64,000 bases of DNA from Adiantum capillus-veneris (taxonomy: Eukaryota > Streptophyta > Polypodiopsida > Polypodiales > Pteridaceae), in NCBI GenBank assembly GCA_014529385.2, contig CM043959.1:6916026-6980025 (forward strand), given 5' to 3'. Under the pieces are notes generated by a model. That model had not been told where the DNA came from and did not search any database. It saw only the letters and a list, made by a program, of their open reading frames with translations. Position 1 is the stretch's first letter. The number at the start of each line of letters is the position of its first letter. Shown piece after piece: positions 20,896 to 34,480 of the stretch. The position numbers and the translations under genes were made by a program.

Positions 20896-22499
20896 TGTCA
20901 TAAAATCTAATATCTAACCAAACCAAATGATTTTCTCATATTAAATTGATCACTTAATGTGGGAGAATAAACGGGAACAAGTGTTAAGATATAGATATGT
21001 GCTTATAGATCTATCTCAACACGGGGCCAATGGTAAAGGGGCCCAAAAGGGAGATGGTCTATCAAAGAGCAAGGCTAACCAATGGAGAATAAGACCTTAG
21101 GGTTAGCTTCATTGAAGACCTCCAATAAATGTGTGTAAAAGTCCTTTGACCTTAGGTAAGCTAGGGTTGAGCTTGAGGTGGGAACCCGGCCCAAGCTCGA
21201 GGTGCTTGTCCTGCTTGAGGTGCTTGTCGTGCTTGAGGTGTTTGTCATGCTTGAGGTGCTTGACTGGCTCCATGCTTGAGGTGCTTGACTTGATGCATGA
21301 TTAAGGTACTTGAGGTGCCTTGAGAAGCTTGCCTGAGATGCTTGTGGGAACACCCCCTAGTTCAAGTGCTTTGTCATGCTTGGTGAGTAAGGTGCTTGAT
21401 CACCTATAGTCAAAAGCATTCCTACAAGAGGGGGGGCGAGCCCTTTTCCTAGGGGCTAGAGAGAGAACACCCACTCACACACACAAGGGAAGCCCCAACT
21501 TGAAGAGGCAGCAAGGACACATGTCAGGCCCCTAGCCAATAGGCCCCTACTTGAAGCCTATTGGCTAAGCTTCAAAGGGGTCCAATGATAAATTACATGA
21601 ATTATCTAATTGTTTTAGCATTTATCTAGCCCTCTCTCTCAAAAAGGAAAGGGGGACACTTGTCTCAAGGCTACCCCTACCGCTTGTAATTCCTCCTGCT
21701 CATGATTGGCTAGGCCTGGGAGGGTCCAATGAGCTTCAAGCATGAGCTACAAGGGGGGTCGACCCAAGCTAGCTAGGGCTTGCTTGAGGGGTTACTCACC
21801 CACACACACTCACAATCACTCTCATGGTGTGCTATGCAAAGTGCAAGAGCTCCCTCTCCTTCTCCAAGCAAGTAGAGGTTGAGAGCCTACACCAACACTC
21901 TTGGCTATGGAGTGCAAATCCAACCAAGAGCCATGCTTCAATGCTTGAGCTTGTCATCTCCTTCTTCTTCATTACTATGCTATTATGTATGCTAGCTCAA
22001 GAGTTATGATAAGTGAGGAACTAGCTCTTTCTCGTATGAAATGTTTCTTCTTCCTCTTCCCTACCCTCATTCCCTGCTAGCTCTCTCCACCTTCGAAGGT
22101 GTTTGAGGTCTTGGGACTGAGGCTTGGTATAGTTAAAGCTTTCTTCAAGTTTAGGTTATGCTATGATGGTGATGCATGAAGCTTTCCATCTTCATTGCTT
22201 CACCTAGGTCACAAGGAACACAAAGAATGTATTGTAACAAGTCTCTCTTTATGGGAGAAATCATAATACAAATGCCTATTGGAGGGGGGACCGGCTCCAC
22301 AAAAATCCGGTCCTCAACTGTTGTCATGTTCTCTAAATTCTCTCTCTTGCAAAAGTATTGTCTATGCCGAGTTAACTAATTGCTATGATTATGTTGCTAT
22401 CTTCAATTATGTCTACCCGCTATGCTCACAAAATCATTTCTTGAAAGTATTCTCATTAAATTCCGCTACTCTCAAATTGAATAGGCAAATTCCATTACA
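20896..22499 (+). mobile_element. Element B-outer: 3' LTR (about 1.6 kb)
   Basis: It starts TGTCATAAAATC after a purine-rich run (GGGAGAGG) and ends ..TTCCATTACA. The ends, the CCAAT boxes, the GCTCCAC..AATCCGGTCCTCAACTGTTGTC block and the overall length match the B-inner LTR, but much of the sequence has diverged. B-outer is therefore an older copy or another subfamily. The matching 5' LTR is not in the window, consistent with element A sitting at the start of B-outer's gag. Confidence 0.85.
21165..21350 (+). repeat. Minisatellite in the B-outer LTR
   Basis: About seven imperfect units of 18-26 bp built on GCTTGAGGTGCTTG. This block is absent from the B-inner LTR at the same place, so it expanded in the B-outer copy or was lost in B-inner. 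Open frames across it are by-products of the repeat. Confidence 0.75.
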
Positions 22500-22501
22500 A
22501 T

Positions 22502-22818
22502 TGCACACCAAGAGACCCTAAAAACATAAGTCTACGTGAACATGGCGATAAGAACCAAAGCTCAAACACAACTAGTGAATTTCAAGTAAGATACCATCTA
22601 TGCCTACTTATAAGTAAGAGCATTTGCTCAAAAACAACCAAGAAAGCCCTATTCTATGTCCTACTTACTATGAATAGAGCCTACTTGAGGGAAGAGTATA
22701 AACTCATAACAACCAAGAGGTTTTTTTAATGCACTACTCTTGTCCACTTATTGAAATTAATGACAAAGGTTTAGAAAAACCAAGAGAACTCCCCACACCA
22801 ATCCAATCTTAGAAGTAC
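22502..22818 (+). repeat. Dispersed repeat, copy 1
   Basis: About 317 bp nearly identical (about eight substitutions by eye) to 33988-34308. It starts ATTGCACACCAAGAGACC directly after the B-outer LTR end. No coding content is recognised. The match ends near 22818, where this copy continues with GTATGTGACCCGCG. Confidence 0.88.
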
Positions 22819-23122
22819 TAGTATGTGACCCGCGCGTTGCCTTGGCTACATGTGCATCAGTTGAAGCAACCATTGTTCTCCTTCCCTTCATAGGGAAGGC
22901 AAATGTGGGAAAATGCCTATGATTCTCATGTGAGCTTTTATAGGTCTTTAATACACTTGTGCATCAACCACCACTATAAGTACTTTCTAGATGACAATGT
23001 ATCACAACACACAAGGTCTAAGTGCCCTCCACATTCACACCAACCAAGCAAAAATCTATCTTTTGGATCAACACTATGTCTACCTTTCCGAGTGTAAGAT
23101 CGAACAACTAATAAAGTGTAGT
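22819..23122. other. No recognised feature
   Basis: AT-rich sequence with only short, unconvincing frames. I see no RNA gene or element end here. Confidence 0.5.
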
Positions 23123-23838
23123 TACTCTCCACATTCTTGTGGATTGACCAAGGACAAATCTCCTTCTAGTTGGTCATGCCAAGCTCCAACATACTCCTCC
23201 TAATCATGGAAAGTTTGTCCCTCCCCCCCCCCCCCCCTTCTCTCTATCCGTGTGTGTGTGTGTGTGTTTTGAGTCAAGATTTATCAGGTCAATTTGAGGT
23301 CCCTTGGGAATGAGTTAAGTAATGGGCTCCCTTTGCATGATGTCTTTTCTTAACATCCTATTTTTCTCTCTAAGGAGGCAACGAATTTGCGATTAGGCTA
23401 GAGATGTTGCCCTCACACAATTGATATGGGACCCTGGTGAGTGGTAGTGGCCCTGTAAATAGAGATAAATGAAGTGTTGGTACTCTCCACATTCTTGTGG
23501 ATTGACCAAGGAAAAATATCCTTCTAGTTGGTCATGCCAAGCTCCAACATACTCCTCCTAATCATGGCAAGTTTGTCCCCCCTCCCCCCCCCCCCCCCCC
23601 CCTCTCTCTATCCATGTGTGTGTGTGTGTGTTGAGTTCAAGAAAAATCAGGCCAATTTGAGGTCTCTTGGAATGAATTAAGTAATGGGCTCCCTTCGCAT
23701 GATGTATTGTCTTAACATCCTATGTTTCTCTCTAAGGAGGCAACGAATTTGCGATTAGGCTAGAGACGTCCCCCTCACACAATTGAGATGGGACCCTGGT
23801 GAGTGGTAGTGGCCCTCTAAATAGACTAATAAAGAGCT
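23123..23838 (+). repeat. Two tandem copies of a 358-bp unit
   Basis: Units are 23123-23480 and 23481-about 23838. Each contains a C homopolymer (17 and about 21 C), then TCTCTCTATCC and a (TG)n run, then unique sequence ending AGTGGTAGTGGCCCT. The copies differ by scattered substitutions and by the lengths of the C and TG runs. Confidence 0.88.
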
Positions 23839-24475
23839 GGTATCCTTCTTTGGATATAGTGTTTGCATTGAATGATGAATTCTTTAGATGCATTAGCATC
23901 CCCTCTCACCATCCTTACCAATCAAGGCATTGGTCATGATAGCAACTCTCTCATGCTTCTCTCGTGTAGTTTTGGTCTTGAATTTGGGGCATCAGAGTCA
24001 ACTAATTCATCAACTGCTATTTGTTGGCACTTAGGATGCATATACTAGCCATGACCCAACATGCCAACATTACACCACAACTTTGCCATTGGTATGCACA
24101 ACTGATTTGGTGAGTAGTGTGTTGTTTGCTTCTCAAAGGCAGTATTCATGATGGGTGTGTGACCTGGGGGTGATTGCATAGCTATAGCAACTTTGTCTCT
24201 ATATGTGGATAAATTTCAAGTTTTACAGGCTGGATTTCACTCAATCTAGCGAGCATGTACACTTCCATCTACCAGACTCGTCACATGGATGTTGAGGTCT
24301 CTTGCAATTGACCATAAGCATGTTAGTAATATAAGTCGCATACTGTTTTTTATGTACATTTGGGCACCATTGGCACCTTAAAATGTGAGTGCAATGAAAG
24401 TAAAAAAGTTCACTCAATCATTTGTTTTTGCAAGAGTTTTGGGCATCATGCTAAAAGAAAGGGCGTGCTGTAAAA
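23839..24475. other. No recognised feature
   Basis: Non-coding by inspection; no long frame or element ends seen. It is followed by an (AC)12-type run at 24476-24502. Confidence 0.5.
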
Positions 24476-24549
24476 TACACACACACACACACACACACAC
24501 ACCCAAACAAACAAACATACACACATGCATATTCTTCTTTGAGAGAGTA

Positions 24550-24932
24550 GACTGTATTCAACCATTCACATGGTTGCCCTTACCCATATTTTATACCATA
24601 GCAGCCAATTGGCTTAGCTCCCACTCCCTTAAATGTGAGACAGAGCATTGAGGAACTACATGGAGGAGAGTATCTTTTTGTACGCAAATTATATTTCGTA
24701 ACAATTTGAGAGTGAGATCATCATACCCTACATGAGTGCTCCGCTTTTTATCACATCAAACTTGGTGTACCCACATTTTAGCCCATACCATGGTCTACGT
24801 GCCTTTCTCTCCTAGCCACCTCATGGATTCAACTTGTCAGTGGCCACCCTTATATCCATAGTCTTCGAGCATGTTCCATGTTGTACTCGGTCCCATAGGT
24901 CAATCTCACCTTTAAGGATGATCTCTCTCTCT
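24550..24932 (+). pseudogene. 3' tail of a LINE (first copy)
   Basis: A translated segment with LSSHSLKCETEH aligns with LSSHSLRCETGRW at the end of the LINE at 24933-28318. Further matches follow (TGAGTGCTC.GCTTTT, then GGTCCCATAGGTCA). It ends in a short CT run (TCTCTCTCT at 24920-24930). It is thus the C-terminal coding end and 3' UTR of an older, 5'-truncated LINE of the same family, lying directly upstream of the second LINE. Confidence 0.75.
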
Positions 24933-25730
24933 TTTGGAATTGTAACGGGTATCCATGGAATGCGGGAATTGGCATTGATGAGCTTACCAATGACTCCGAT
25001 GTGATACTTCTTGTCGAAACATGGGAGCATGATGCGCAACGAATTCTTGGATTTGACAAATACGATGTGCATTCTTTGATGTGGGCCAAAAATGCAAAGC
25101 AACGAAGAGGCCAAGGAGGCGTAGCATGTATGACCAAAAAGGGTTTGAAAGATGTTTCCATTGTCAAAGAGATAAGTATAAACGCTACTTATGGCTGAAA
25201 ATCAGCCCACCAAATGGTCAAGTCATGTTTGTGGCCGGTTGCTACATTCCTCACTATGACTCCAACTTTATGCTTGCTTGAATATGGATAGAGATCAACC
25301 CTTTGTTGAACTAGAGGAAGACATTGCTCATTACAAGGATCAAGGTGAAGTCATTGTTTTTGGAGACATGAATGCTCGCACAAATATGCTACAACACGAC
25401 ACACAACAAGTAGACATGCCGCATGTCTCAAGAAGAATGGATGAATCATACATGTATAATCGAAGTTCTAATGATGCAAAAGAAGTGGATCACTATGGAA
25501 AGTCACTTCTACATATGTGCAATAGTACCGGAATGCTCATTGCAAATGGTGTATCTCTATGGCAAGGCACCAATGACTTTACATGTAGAAAGCACAACGG
25601 GCTAGCGTGATTGACTATATGTTGTTCTCGGAAGCCACTCTAGAATGCATACAAAGCTTTACACTTGGTGAATGGAATCCGAATCGGATCATAGGATGTT
25701 ATGTATTGACCTCAAGTGTGGTAAACGGCC
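24933..25730 (+). pseudogene. LINE: AP-like endonuclease domain
   Basis: Endonuclease of a non-LTR retrotransposon, which nicks target DNA to prime reverse transcription. In order: WNCNGYPWNAGIG (first metal-site Asn), DVILLVETWEH (catalytic Glu), YGGVACMTKKG-like beta segments, VIVFGDMNART at about 25340-25380 (the Asp..Asn motif), DFTCRKHNG, a VIDYMLFSE equivalent, and ESDHRML at about 25675-25695 (the Asp-His pair). At least three stops or frameshifts divide it. No start codon or ORF1 is visible upstream, so the copy is 5'-truncated or never had one. Confidence 0.82.
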
Positions 25731-28246
25731 CGAGCATGTAGCCTCCAATCATGATGTGAATCATTTGTACCTACGTCTAGACTTCAAACGAGCACTTATA
25801 TATGCTGATATGGTGGACCAAATGTTAAGCATGATAGAGCATCAAGAGAGCCCAACATTAGAATGCAAGTGAAGTTTTCAAAGAAGTAATTTTCTCTTGT
25901 GCGAAGGAATGCTTTTCGGTGAAACACATGTCTTGCAAAAGGTCTAAGAAGGGTAGCACCAAGAAGAAATGGTTTGACATGGAATGTAGTCAAGCCCGAA
26001 AACACTTGCTAAGATTGGATGCAATCAAAGACAAGGAAGTTTACTTGGAATGTTCACACACATACAAAGCACTTGTTCAAAAGAAGAGGAGAAGGTGGGA
26101 AGTCGAAAACAACTTCTTTTAGCACAAGAGAAAGCACAAGCATGTGGCAAGTTTTGGCAAAATCTAAAAGGCAAGCGCGTTGAGAGCTTTGGTGACTTGA
26201 CTCTTGAGGATATGTATATGCATTGTAAGAATCTCTATGAGCAACCCAATGTGATAAGATGGAGTGTTGTAGCTCCCTTCCATTTATGTCTCCCTTCTTT
26301 ACCATTGAAGATGTATGCCGCGCGCTTGAGAAACTTGCTACTCGTAAGGCAGGTGACCTTCAAGGTGTCAAGGCTGAAATGATTAAATGGACAAGCAAGA
26401 AAACACAATATTGGATATGCGATATGTTTAACCTTGCACTTCAGTATGGCATGCCTCATGATTGGAGTGCAAATTGGATCAAACCTTTGCACAAAGGAGG
26501 AGATGTAAACAATGTGAACAACTATCGCACTATAATGGTTGGTTCTTTAATGGCAAAGTTATTTGGATGTATCATGGAGATGAAGATAAGTGAATGGGCT
26601 GAAAAGAATGGCAAACGTGCACTTGGCCAAGCAGGTTTTCGAAAGCATCATAGCACTATTGATCACCTTGTCACTCTTCGAGTTCTTATGGAAGCGTCTC
26701 GATTGAAAGGAAAAAAGTTGTATTGTTGCTTTGTGAATTTCAAGAAAGCTTTTGACATGGTACCGCGAGGATATCTTTGGAGACGTATGCAAAGCCTTCA
26801 AGTGTCGAGAGAATTTATGCATGCAGTCTTTCGCATCTACCAAAAAGTGATATGTCGATTACGTATGGGAGATGGAATTTCAGAATTTTTTGCAAGCACT
26901 ATTGGTGTCAAACAAGGATGCCCACTTTCCCCAACCCTCTTTGGGCTACTCATTGATGAATTGGAATGCATGGTTCTTGACTTTATGCAGCAAGAAGGCA
27001 TAGAAGAGGTTAAGATTGGAAATGCGGTGATCATGCTTTTGCTTTATGCCGATGATGTAGTGCTCTTGGCACATACCTTAGAAGATGCACAAAAGATTAT
27101 GAGTGTCTTGGAACGCTTTTGCCTACATAGCGGGCTGATCGTGAATGGATCCAAAACCAAGGTTATGCTTGTAAAGACCCTCAATGATGAAAATCCATGC
27201 ATTGTATATAACAATGAGAAACTTGAAGTGGTAGATCACTTCAAGTACCTTGGCCTTGAGGTTCCATCCAATCATAAATGGAAGGATTGTGCAATGCGTC
27301 GCTTGGAAGCCGGAAAGAGGGCCTATTATGCATTTGAGAACATGTGCAATGCAGGAGAGATCAAGTGTTGGGCTCTCAAAAAGTACCTCTTTGACACATT
27401 GGTGACACCGGTGCTTCTTTATGGAGTGGAGTGTGGGGTGGAAGCATCGGGAAGTCTACTTGGAAAGAGTTTTGAGAATGTCCAAAAGCGTTTTCTCACC
27501 AACTTTCTCCAAGTCAAGACACAAACACCCTACATGCTCTTACTTCTTGAGTCCAGATTGCTTCCCATTGAGGTCTTGGGCATGCAAAGGGTTGTGGAGT
27601 ACATGCGTAAGACACAACGTAGCCCTTTGCATCGACTTCCTAGAATCGCATATGAAGCAAGTCAAATGGTTCAAAAGACATGCAAGAGCAAAATACTAAG
27701 TTCGGGGTGGATGCTTGATATCAAGAAATGGTTTGGAAGATGGGATGCATGTCACTTGGTCAAGGATGCGTCGATCGACTCCCAAGTTAATGAGGCCTTC
27801 TTACAACGCCAATTTATCACGGCTTGGGAGAAATCTGGAGGTTCTCGCTTCAGCCATTACACCACACACGTTGCCCAAACTACAAATCTCTCTTCTTCTC
27901 GGAACGAGGTAACCGAACCCATTCCTACATCCTTGAGCCCATCCCGTTGAGTGCGATCCGCACCATTGCCTCCATTCGTCTTAGCTCCCATTCTCTACGC
28001 TGCGAGACAGGACGTTGGGGCACTGGCGAGGAGTGTCATCGACTTTGCACCTTATGCCCTCGTCAAGTGCGAGAGAGTGAGTACCACACACTACTTGAGT
28101 GCTCAGCTTTTGACCACATTAGGTCCTCTTTTCCCCATATATTCAGCCATGATCTCTCCCTCCATACCTTCCTCTCCCAACCACGATGTGGACTCTCTAT
28201 TGCGACGCTCATTTCAGCCATTTTGAGCATCGAGAGTCACTTATGA
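25731..28246 (+). pseudogene. LINE: reverse transcriptase and C-terminal zinc-finger region
   Basis: The RT frame is open from 26259 to 27950 (563 codons). Motifs: NNYRTIMVGSLMAKLF, ALGQAGFRKHHSTIDHL, KLYCCFVNFKKAFDMVPR, GVKQGCPLSPTLFGLLIDEL and the catalytic LLLYADDVVLLA at about 27035-27075. The thumb follows with DHFKYLGLEV. The upstream linker (25731-26258) is broken by shifts. Near 27830 the frame changes to one that carries SSHSLRCETGRWGTG and then CTLCPRQVRESEYHTLLEC. The latter is a CX2CX8HX4C finger typical of the C terminus of many plant and animal LINE ORF2 proteins. The long intact RT frame suggests fairly recent mobility. Confidence 0.87.
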
Positions 28247-28318
28247 ACTCCACTCACACCACGTGACATGTTCATTTGGTCCCATAGGTCATATTTGACT
28301 CCCAGGACGATAATAGAA
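28247..28318 (+). other. LINE 3' UTR
   Basis: Short region holding TTTGGTCCCATAGGTCATATTTG, also present in the upstream LINE tail at about 24890. It leads straight into the (TC)n tract. No poly-A is seen. Confidence 0.65.
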
Positions 28319-28424
<106 letters not shown>

Positions 28425-29690
28425 AACCTTTGAGGTCACTGTGTCCCCCTCTCCTTGTATAAGTATGTGAGCATGCAAGCCCTTGACTTCAAGAATCAAC
28501 GTTCATCGGCTAATATTTTTAGGTCTGTTGTGATCTTCTTCTTCTCCTCTCTCCCTCTCTCTCTTCTAACTTGCTATGCAACATACGACTTGTTGCTAAC
28601 AATGTTTGGATTGGATAAGGTTTGCCTAAACTTAACAGCTGAGAGTCGAGATTAGTCGGTCTCAAGATTAACAGGTCTCAAACCACGTCAGTAGGAAGAA
28701 AAATGTCTCTCTCTGTGTGTTGTGTGTGTGTGTGTGTGTGTGTAGTTTGTAGTATTAAAAAGAAACATGTGAGAGGCGAAGAGCCTGGTCGTGTGTACCA
28801 GCGAGCCTACTTTCTACTCGATCACGAGCCGGCTCTTTTCTCTCTACCTATCTAATTGTGGTGATTAAGAGCCTCGAAATGGGCATAGCCTTTCACATGG
28901 TTGACTTTTGAGGCACTCTCGGTTAGCAAGAACCTGCTCAAGATCTGTCTCATCACTCAATCAAATCAAGCATTTATGTTCGAAAAGCCACCAATTTTCT
29001 TGACTTGCAAACAAAGATGGAAGACTATTTAGCCATTCCAAAGTGACCAGGCTCTAAATGTAAGCAAAATGACACGGAGGCAGTCCTATAATGGAGGCAC
29101 GTGCATGGAGGTAGCCCTACAATAAGAGACCGGAATCATCATTTCTAGGGGGAGGCCACATTAGGTGTGTAACACCATGGAGGATCCAAATGAGCAAACG
29201 ATTGTTAACTCCAAGACCAAGGCCAATACCCTCGACTGGCAATGATCATCCTCCAACGCAATCACGTCAGTGTTTTGGAAAAATCATTCTTTCAAACATA
29301 CAAAATTGCTTTCCTTTAATTTTCCAAGAGAAATTTAGGTTTATTTTGCAGGTTTTTACACTATTTTTCTCTATTTTGGGGCGGGACTTCTCCTTTTCCT
29401 CTTGCCCTCAACCGGCAGTTTTGAAATTGAAAACGGCATGATATTAAGCTGAGACACATTTTTCCCAAACATTGAATGGAAGACCCTCCTTGCATGACCG
29501 TGGCCTTGAGCACTGTTGCGGCAAGCAATGCCACCTGTCCCCTTTGCAAAACCCCTTTTTCCTTCTATGTCAGGAGTTCGAGATGTGAAAACTTGGGAAA
29601 GCTAAAAAGCCTAGATGGTCACGTTGGAGCTCTCAACATTGTCGCATCCGCTGACTGGCCGAAAAAAGAAGAAGAAAGTGTGGAGACGAA
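28425..29690. other. Mostly featureless; (TG)n at 28711-28743
   Basis: No supported gene. A frame at 29476 (100 codons) contains CPLCKTPFSFYVRSSRC, a possible zinc-binding fragment, but its end is a Ser-Leu repeat read from a microsatellite. I do not treat it as a gene. Confidence 0.5.
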
Positions 29691-29695
29691 TTTGG

Positions 29696-29776
<81 letters not shown>

Positions 29777-29778
29777 AG
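29696..29778. repeat. (TC)n microsatellite
   Basis: About 80 bp of TC with two interruptions (a single-C step at 29740 and TTTC at 29760). Confidence 0.95.
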
Positions 29779-29964
29779 TGGTGTGGAGGGTCGCAGCTAG
29801 GCAAAAATGGAGCTCGTCGGGATCAAGGGTGGTGGACAGGAAATGGTAGAGGAGTAGGTGGCTCAACAAGCGCTTGTGGCGAGTAGGACATGTATTGGAT
29901 CGAGAGTCTTGGCATCCCGGCCACCAAAGGATTGAGGTTGTATAAGGGTGTGGGGCTCGTGGGC

Positions 29965-30196
29965 GGATCAGCTGTTGGCAACCAGGGGTGTTGATAGAGG
30001 AGACTATATGAGGCCTATTGCAACAACATTTGAGAAGTACATGAAGTAAATGGCAGGTTGTGTTCATGATCAAGTTTAAGAAGGGGGGGGGAGGGGAGCA
30101 TTCTCTGTCAAGCGCCAAGGCCAATCAATGGCACTCTCTCTCTTTCGAACAGAAATAGACATACACACTCCTCAGTAGGACTAAATGGGATTGGCC

Positions 30197-30252
<56 letters not shown>
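29965..30252 (+). repeat. Direct repeat copy 1 ending in (CT)n(CA)n
   Basis: Matches 30848-31216: TTGGCAACCAG.GGTGTTGATAG, GGAGACTATATGAGGCC, a poly-G run, then GCATTCTCT.TCAAGCGCC and TAGGACTAAA.GGGATTGGCC followed by (CT)n and (CA)n. The copies are about 880 bp apart and differ by a few substitutions and by run lengths. Confidence 0.85.
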
Positions 30253-30253
<1 letters not shown>

Positions 30254-30274
30254 CTACAACAAATAATGAAGACG

Positions 30275-30330
<56 letters not shown>

Positions 30331-30367
30331 CTGCGACACACACGATAGTGCCGTAGAAAATGAAACC

Positions 30368-30458
<91 letters not shown>
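30275..30458. repeat. Compound (TC)n(AC)n microsatellites
   Basis: Two more (CT)n(CA)n blocks, at 30275-30328 and 30370-30455. All the compound blocks here have CT before CA on the plus strand. Confidence 0.95.
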
Positions 30459-30461
<3 letters not shown>

Positions 30462-30847
30462 GTACACATGCACACGTATATGCACATTCGAGGCGGACCA
30501 ACTTATCGACGTGTGACACAACTCGTTGCTCGTTATTTTCCCAAGCTACAAAGTAGAGCCACCCTTTACAAAAACAAAAGTAATCACCCTTCAAAATTGA
30601 AGGCCGGAGTGAAACTCCATGGCCTTGCTAAAGACTTTAAAAAATATAAAAATATATATAGTACTAAGTACTGTGACTTTTTCACAGAAGAAGTCAAAAC
30701 TAAGTCTTTTCATTTTCTACCATTACTGTACGTGCTACTTACCCTTCACTTTTAGATTTCAAACCAAATGTTTCTTGAAGTAAGTTCTTGAAATGAAGGA
30801 GAGAGTGACACATGCCCTCTCTTTACTTGAAAATTTGGCTTGTGGCA

Positions 30848-31831
<984 letters not shown>

Positions 31832-32709
31832 TGTTAACTGAGTGAACGTAAGTTAACAAAAGTTGCTAGAGACCGAGCCTTATGGATGCACATCGAAGAT
31901 CAACATGAAGAAGCAGTAAAGATTGGAGTTACACATTTTCTAGTTTTTTCAAAATGGTCACGTATTGTAAATTCTCGATTTATTTCAAGCCATTGTAATA
32001 TTTTAATGTGTTATGGGTTCAATCGGAGTTCCAAGTTGTAAAGAATAGGTCAATTAGTGTGACTAGGTAGCAGATTCAGTAAGTGATGGAGCCCTAAAGG
32101 CCTTGGGCGCCCAAAAATTACATATTTTTACCCTAGGTATATAAGGTAGTGTGTAAAAGAAATTAGGGTTCTCAAGCTGATTTGTTGAGAGCACTCTTTG
32201 GTGAGAGCTCTTGAGGTGTGTGGCTATGGAGTCCTTGAGCTTCTACTTGCTCATGTGACTTGATTAACATTAATCAATGCTTAATTCTCTTTCACTATGC
32301 CTCTCTCATGCTTCTTATGATTGCCTATGATGCTTTGATTAGCTAGATCTTAACTAATTAGTGGTTCATCCCTCTCTAATCTTGTGTGATTTCCCTCCCT
32401 TCTTGTGTGTGCATGTAGGTTTGATTGGAGTGTAGTGCTCGATACATCTATGTGTGTGTGCTTGCGATTAGTGTGTTGCATGATAGGATTACTATTGTGT
32501 GCATCTTGCAGTCGCTAGTGTGTGTGATTGGGTTGATTGGAGGTGAAGGGAAGTGGATGTGGAGATTGCCCATCATTGTGGCTTAGCTCCTCCATAGGCC
32601 TAGAAGCTCACCTCGTAGAGCCAACCATTCATGCTGCCATGATTAGCTCACTAATCGTGTGAGTGTTTCCATGCCCTAGCCGGGTAGCTCATCCCTCCAG
32701 ATTGATAAT
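31832..32709 (+). mobile_element. Element C: probable LTR
   Basis: It starts TGTTAACTGAGTG after a purine tract and has a TATA box (TATATAAGG, about 32137). It is followed within 30 bp by gag-like coding sequence, with a degenerate initiator-Met-like site (TGGTCATTGGAGC, about 32714) in between. The right-hand end is not sharp and no partner LTR is visible. The boundaries rest on position and motif only. Confidence 0.5.
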
Positions 32710-32736
32710 TTTGTTGGTCATTGGAGCTATGCAACG

Positions 32737-33986
32737 ATGGAAACCCCGAACAAAAAAGATATCTTGCTTACTATGCAGAAGGTTCAAACCCTAAGTGAAT
32801 TCATGTCTCAAGCCATAGAGTTTGATAATAGACTCTTTGAAAGAAGGAAAGAGAAGAGGCAGGAGGCAGCTCCATCCACTCCCTTTACAATAATATCCTC
32901 TAGTAAAGGTAGTTCAAGGAATCAAGAAGTCAACACCAAACCCATGCAGATTGATGCAACATGGTTCAAACCGCTTTCACCACAACAGGAAGAATAAATA
33001 GGATATGCATGTATTGTGGGGCACCTAGAGATATTACTCAAATCTGTCCTAACAAAAGAAAACCTAAGGTACAAAGCATTACAGCTCCATCAAGTTTAGA
33101 AAACATAGACATCGAACCTCACTTGGACCATGTGCAAACTAAAACTCAATAATGTCTCTTCCTACATGTTGATTCAACATTAAATTTCACCATACCAATA
33201 AGGATTTGTGTAATAAAAGGTCAAGTGGAGGTGAAAACTCTACTTGATAGTGGCACCACTGCTTGTTTCATCGATGAAAATTTTGCTAAGCAGTAAGGAA
33301 TGTTTATGGAAAAACCGACTCCAACATATGCAAAGGTGAGTGATGGCTCCCCACTTGCATCAGGAGACATCTAGTATGAAACCCAACCTTTGGAGGTGAC
33401 AATATATATGAGCAAGTATTTACGATAGCTTTCAATGTCATATGTTGCCTAGCAAATCCAGCCATTATTGGCCTATCGTGGCTTGAGTCACACAATCTAG
33501 ACATTGATTAGAGGTCTCGAAGTGTTGAGAAAAAATTACCACGACATGACAAAAGCAAGTATGTCAAACCACTCATTGTTGGAACGAGGCTCGAACTAGG
33601 GTCTTCATGCATGCAACCAAAAGAAACCCGTCATTCTTGATATATGCAACACTAGTTGACTCTTCCATAAGACGAAGTATGAAAGCCTTTCCACCTAAGT
33701 ATCATGATTACAAGGATGTATTTGAAAAGAAGAATGTGGGAATTCTTCCCTAGCATTAACCATTGAAATGCAAGAAGGGACTCAACCACCCTTTGATTCA
33801 ATATAGAAGCTATCCCAATATGTTCTTGTGTAGAGCTTTGGAAGTATATTGATGAAAACATAGCCGAGGGGTTTACACCACATTTAAAGTCACCAGCAAA
33901 GGAACCAATACTTGTGAAGAAAAAGATGGGTCTCTACACATGTGTGTAGACTATAAAGGCTTTGACAAGATTACAATGAAGAATTG
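32737..33986 (+). pseudogene. Element C: truncated gag, protease and RT start
   Basis: A short gag-like frame (METPNKKDILLTMQKVQ, 32737-32997) is followed by a knuckle-like CMYCGAPRDITQIC with Asp in place of His. A retropepsin block, VKTLLDSGTTACFIDENF (about 33230-33290), comes next. After many stops there is the RT start, VKKKMGLYTCVDYKGFDKITMKN (about 33915-33980). The coding order is that of a gypsy element. It stops dead at 33986, where the dispersed repeat begins. Heavily decayed. Confidence 0.7.
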
Positions 33987-33987
33987 C

Positions 33988-34308
33988 AGGATTGCACACC
34001 AAGAGACCCTAAAAACATAATTCTACGTGAACATGGAGATAAGAACCAAAGCTCAAACACAACTAGTGAATTTCAAGTAAGATACCATCTATGCCTACTT
34101 ATAAGTAAGAGCATTTGCTCAAAAACAACCAAGAAAGCCCTATTCTATGTCCTACTTACTATGAATAGAGCCTACTTGAGGCAAGAGTATAAACTCATAA
34201 CAACCAAGAGGTTTTTTTAATGCACTACTCTTGTCCACTTATTGAAATTAATGGCAAAGGTTTAGAAAAACTAAGAGAACTCCCCACACCAATCCAATCT
34301 TAGAAGTA
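33988..34308 (+). repeat. Dispersed repeat, copy 2
   Basis: Near-identical to 22502-22818. Here it interrupts element C's RT. Weaker tandem-like echoes of its second half (GAAATTAAT..AAGG, CAACCAAGAGAACTCC, AAGTAAGAGCAA) follow at about 34310-34480, suggesting that it belongs to a longer repeat with internal periodicity of roughly 130 bp. Confidence 0.85.
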
Positions 34309-34480
34309 AGAGCAAGTGCTCAAACAACCTAAGACCAATTACTACAGTGTTGTTATCACATTGAAATTAATAACGAAGGTTGAGAACAACCAAGAGAACT
34401 CCTCAGACCAAGCCAATCTTATAAGTAAGAGAAAATGTTCAAACAACCAAGAAACCAATTACTACATTGTTGTTACGTAA

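Noticed and set aside
29476-29778. Possible zinc-finger protein (CPLCKTPFSFYVRSSRC)
   Set aside because: One short Cys pair only, the frame runs into a microsatellite, and there is no supporting exon or promoter.
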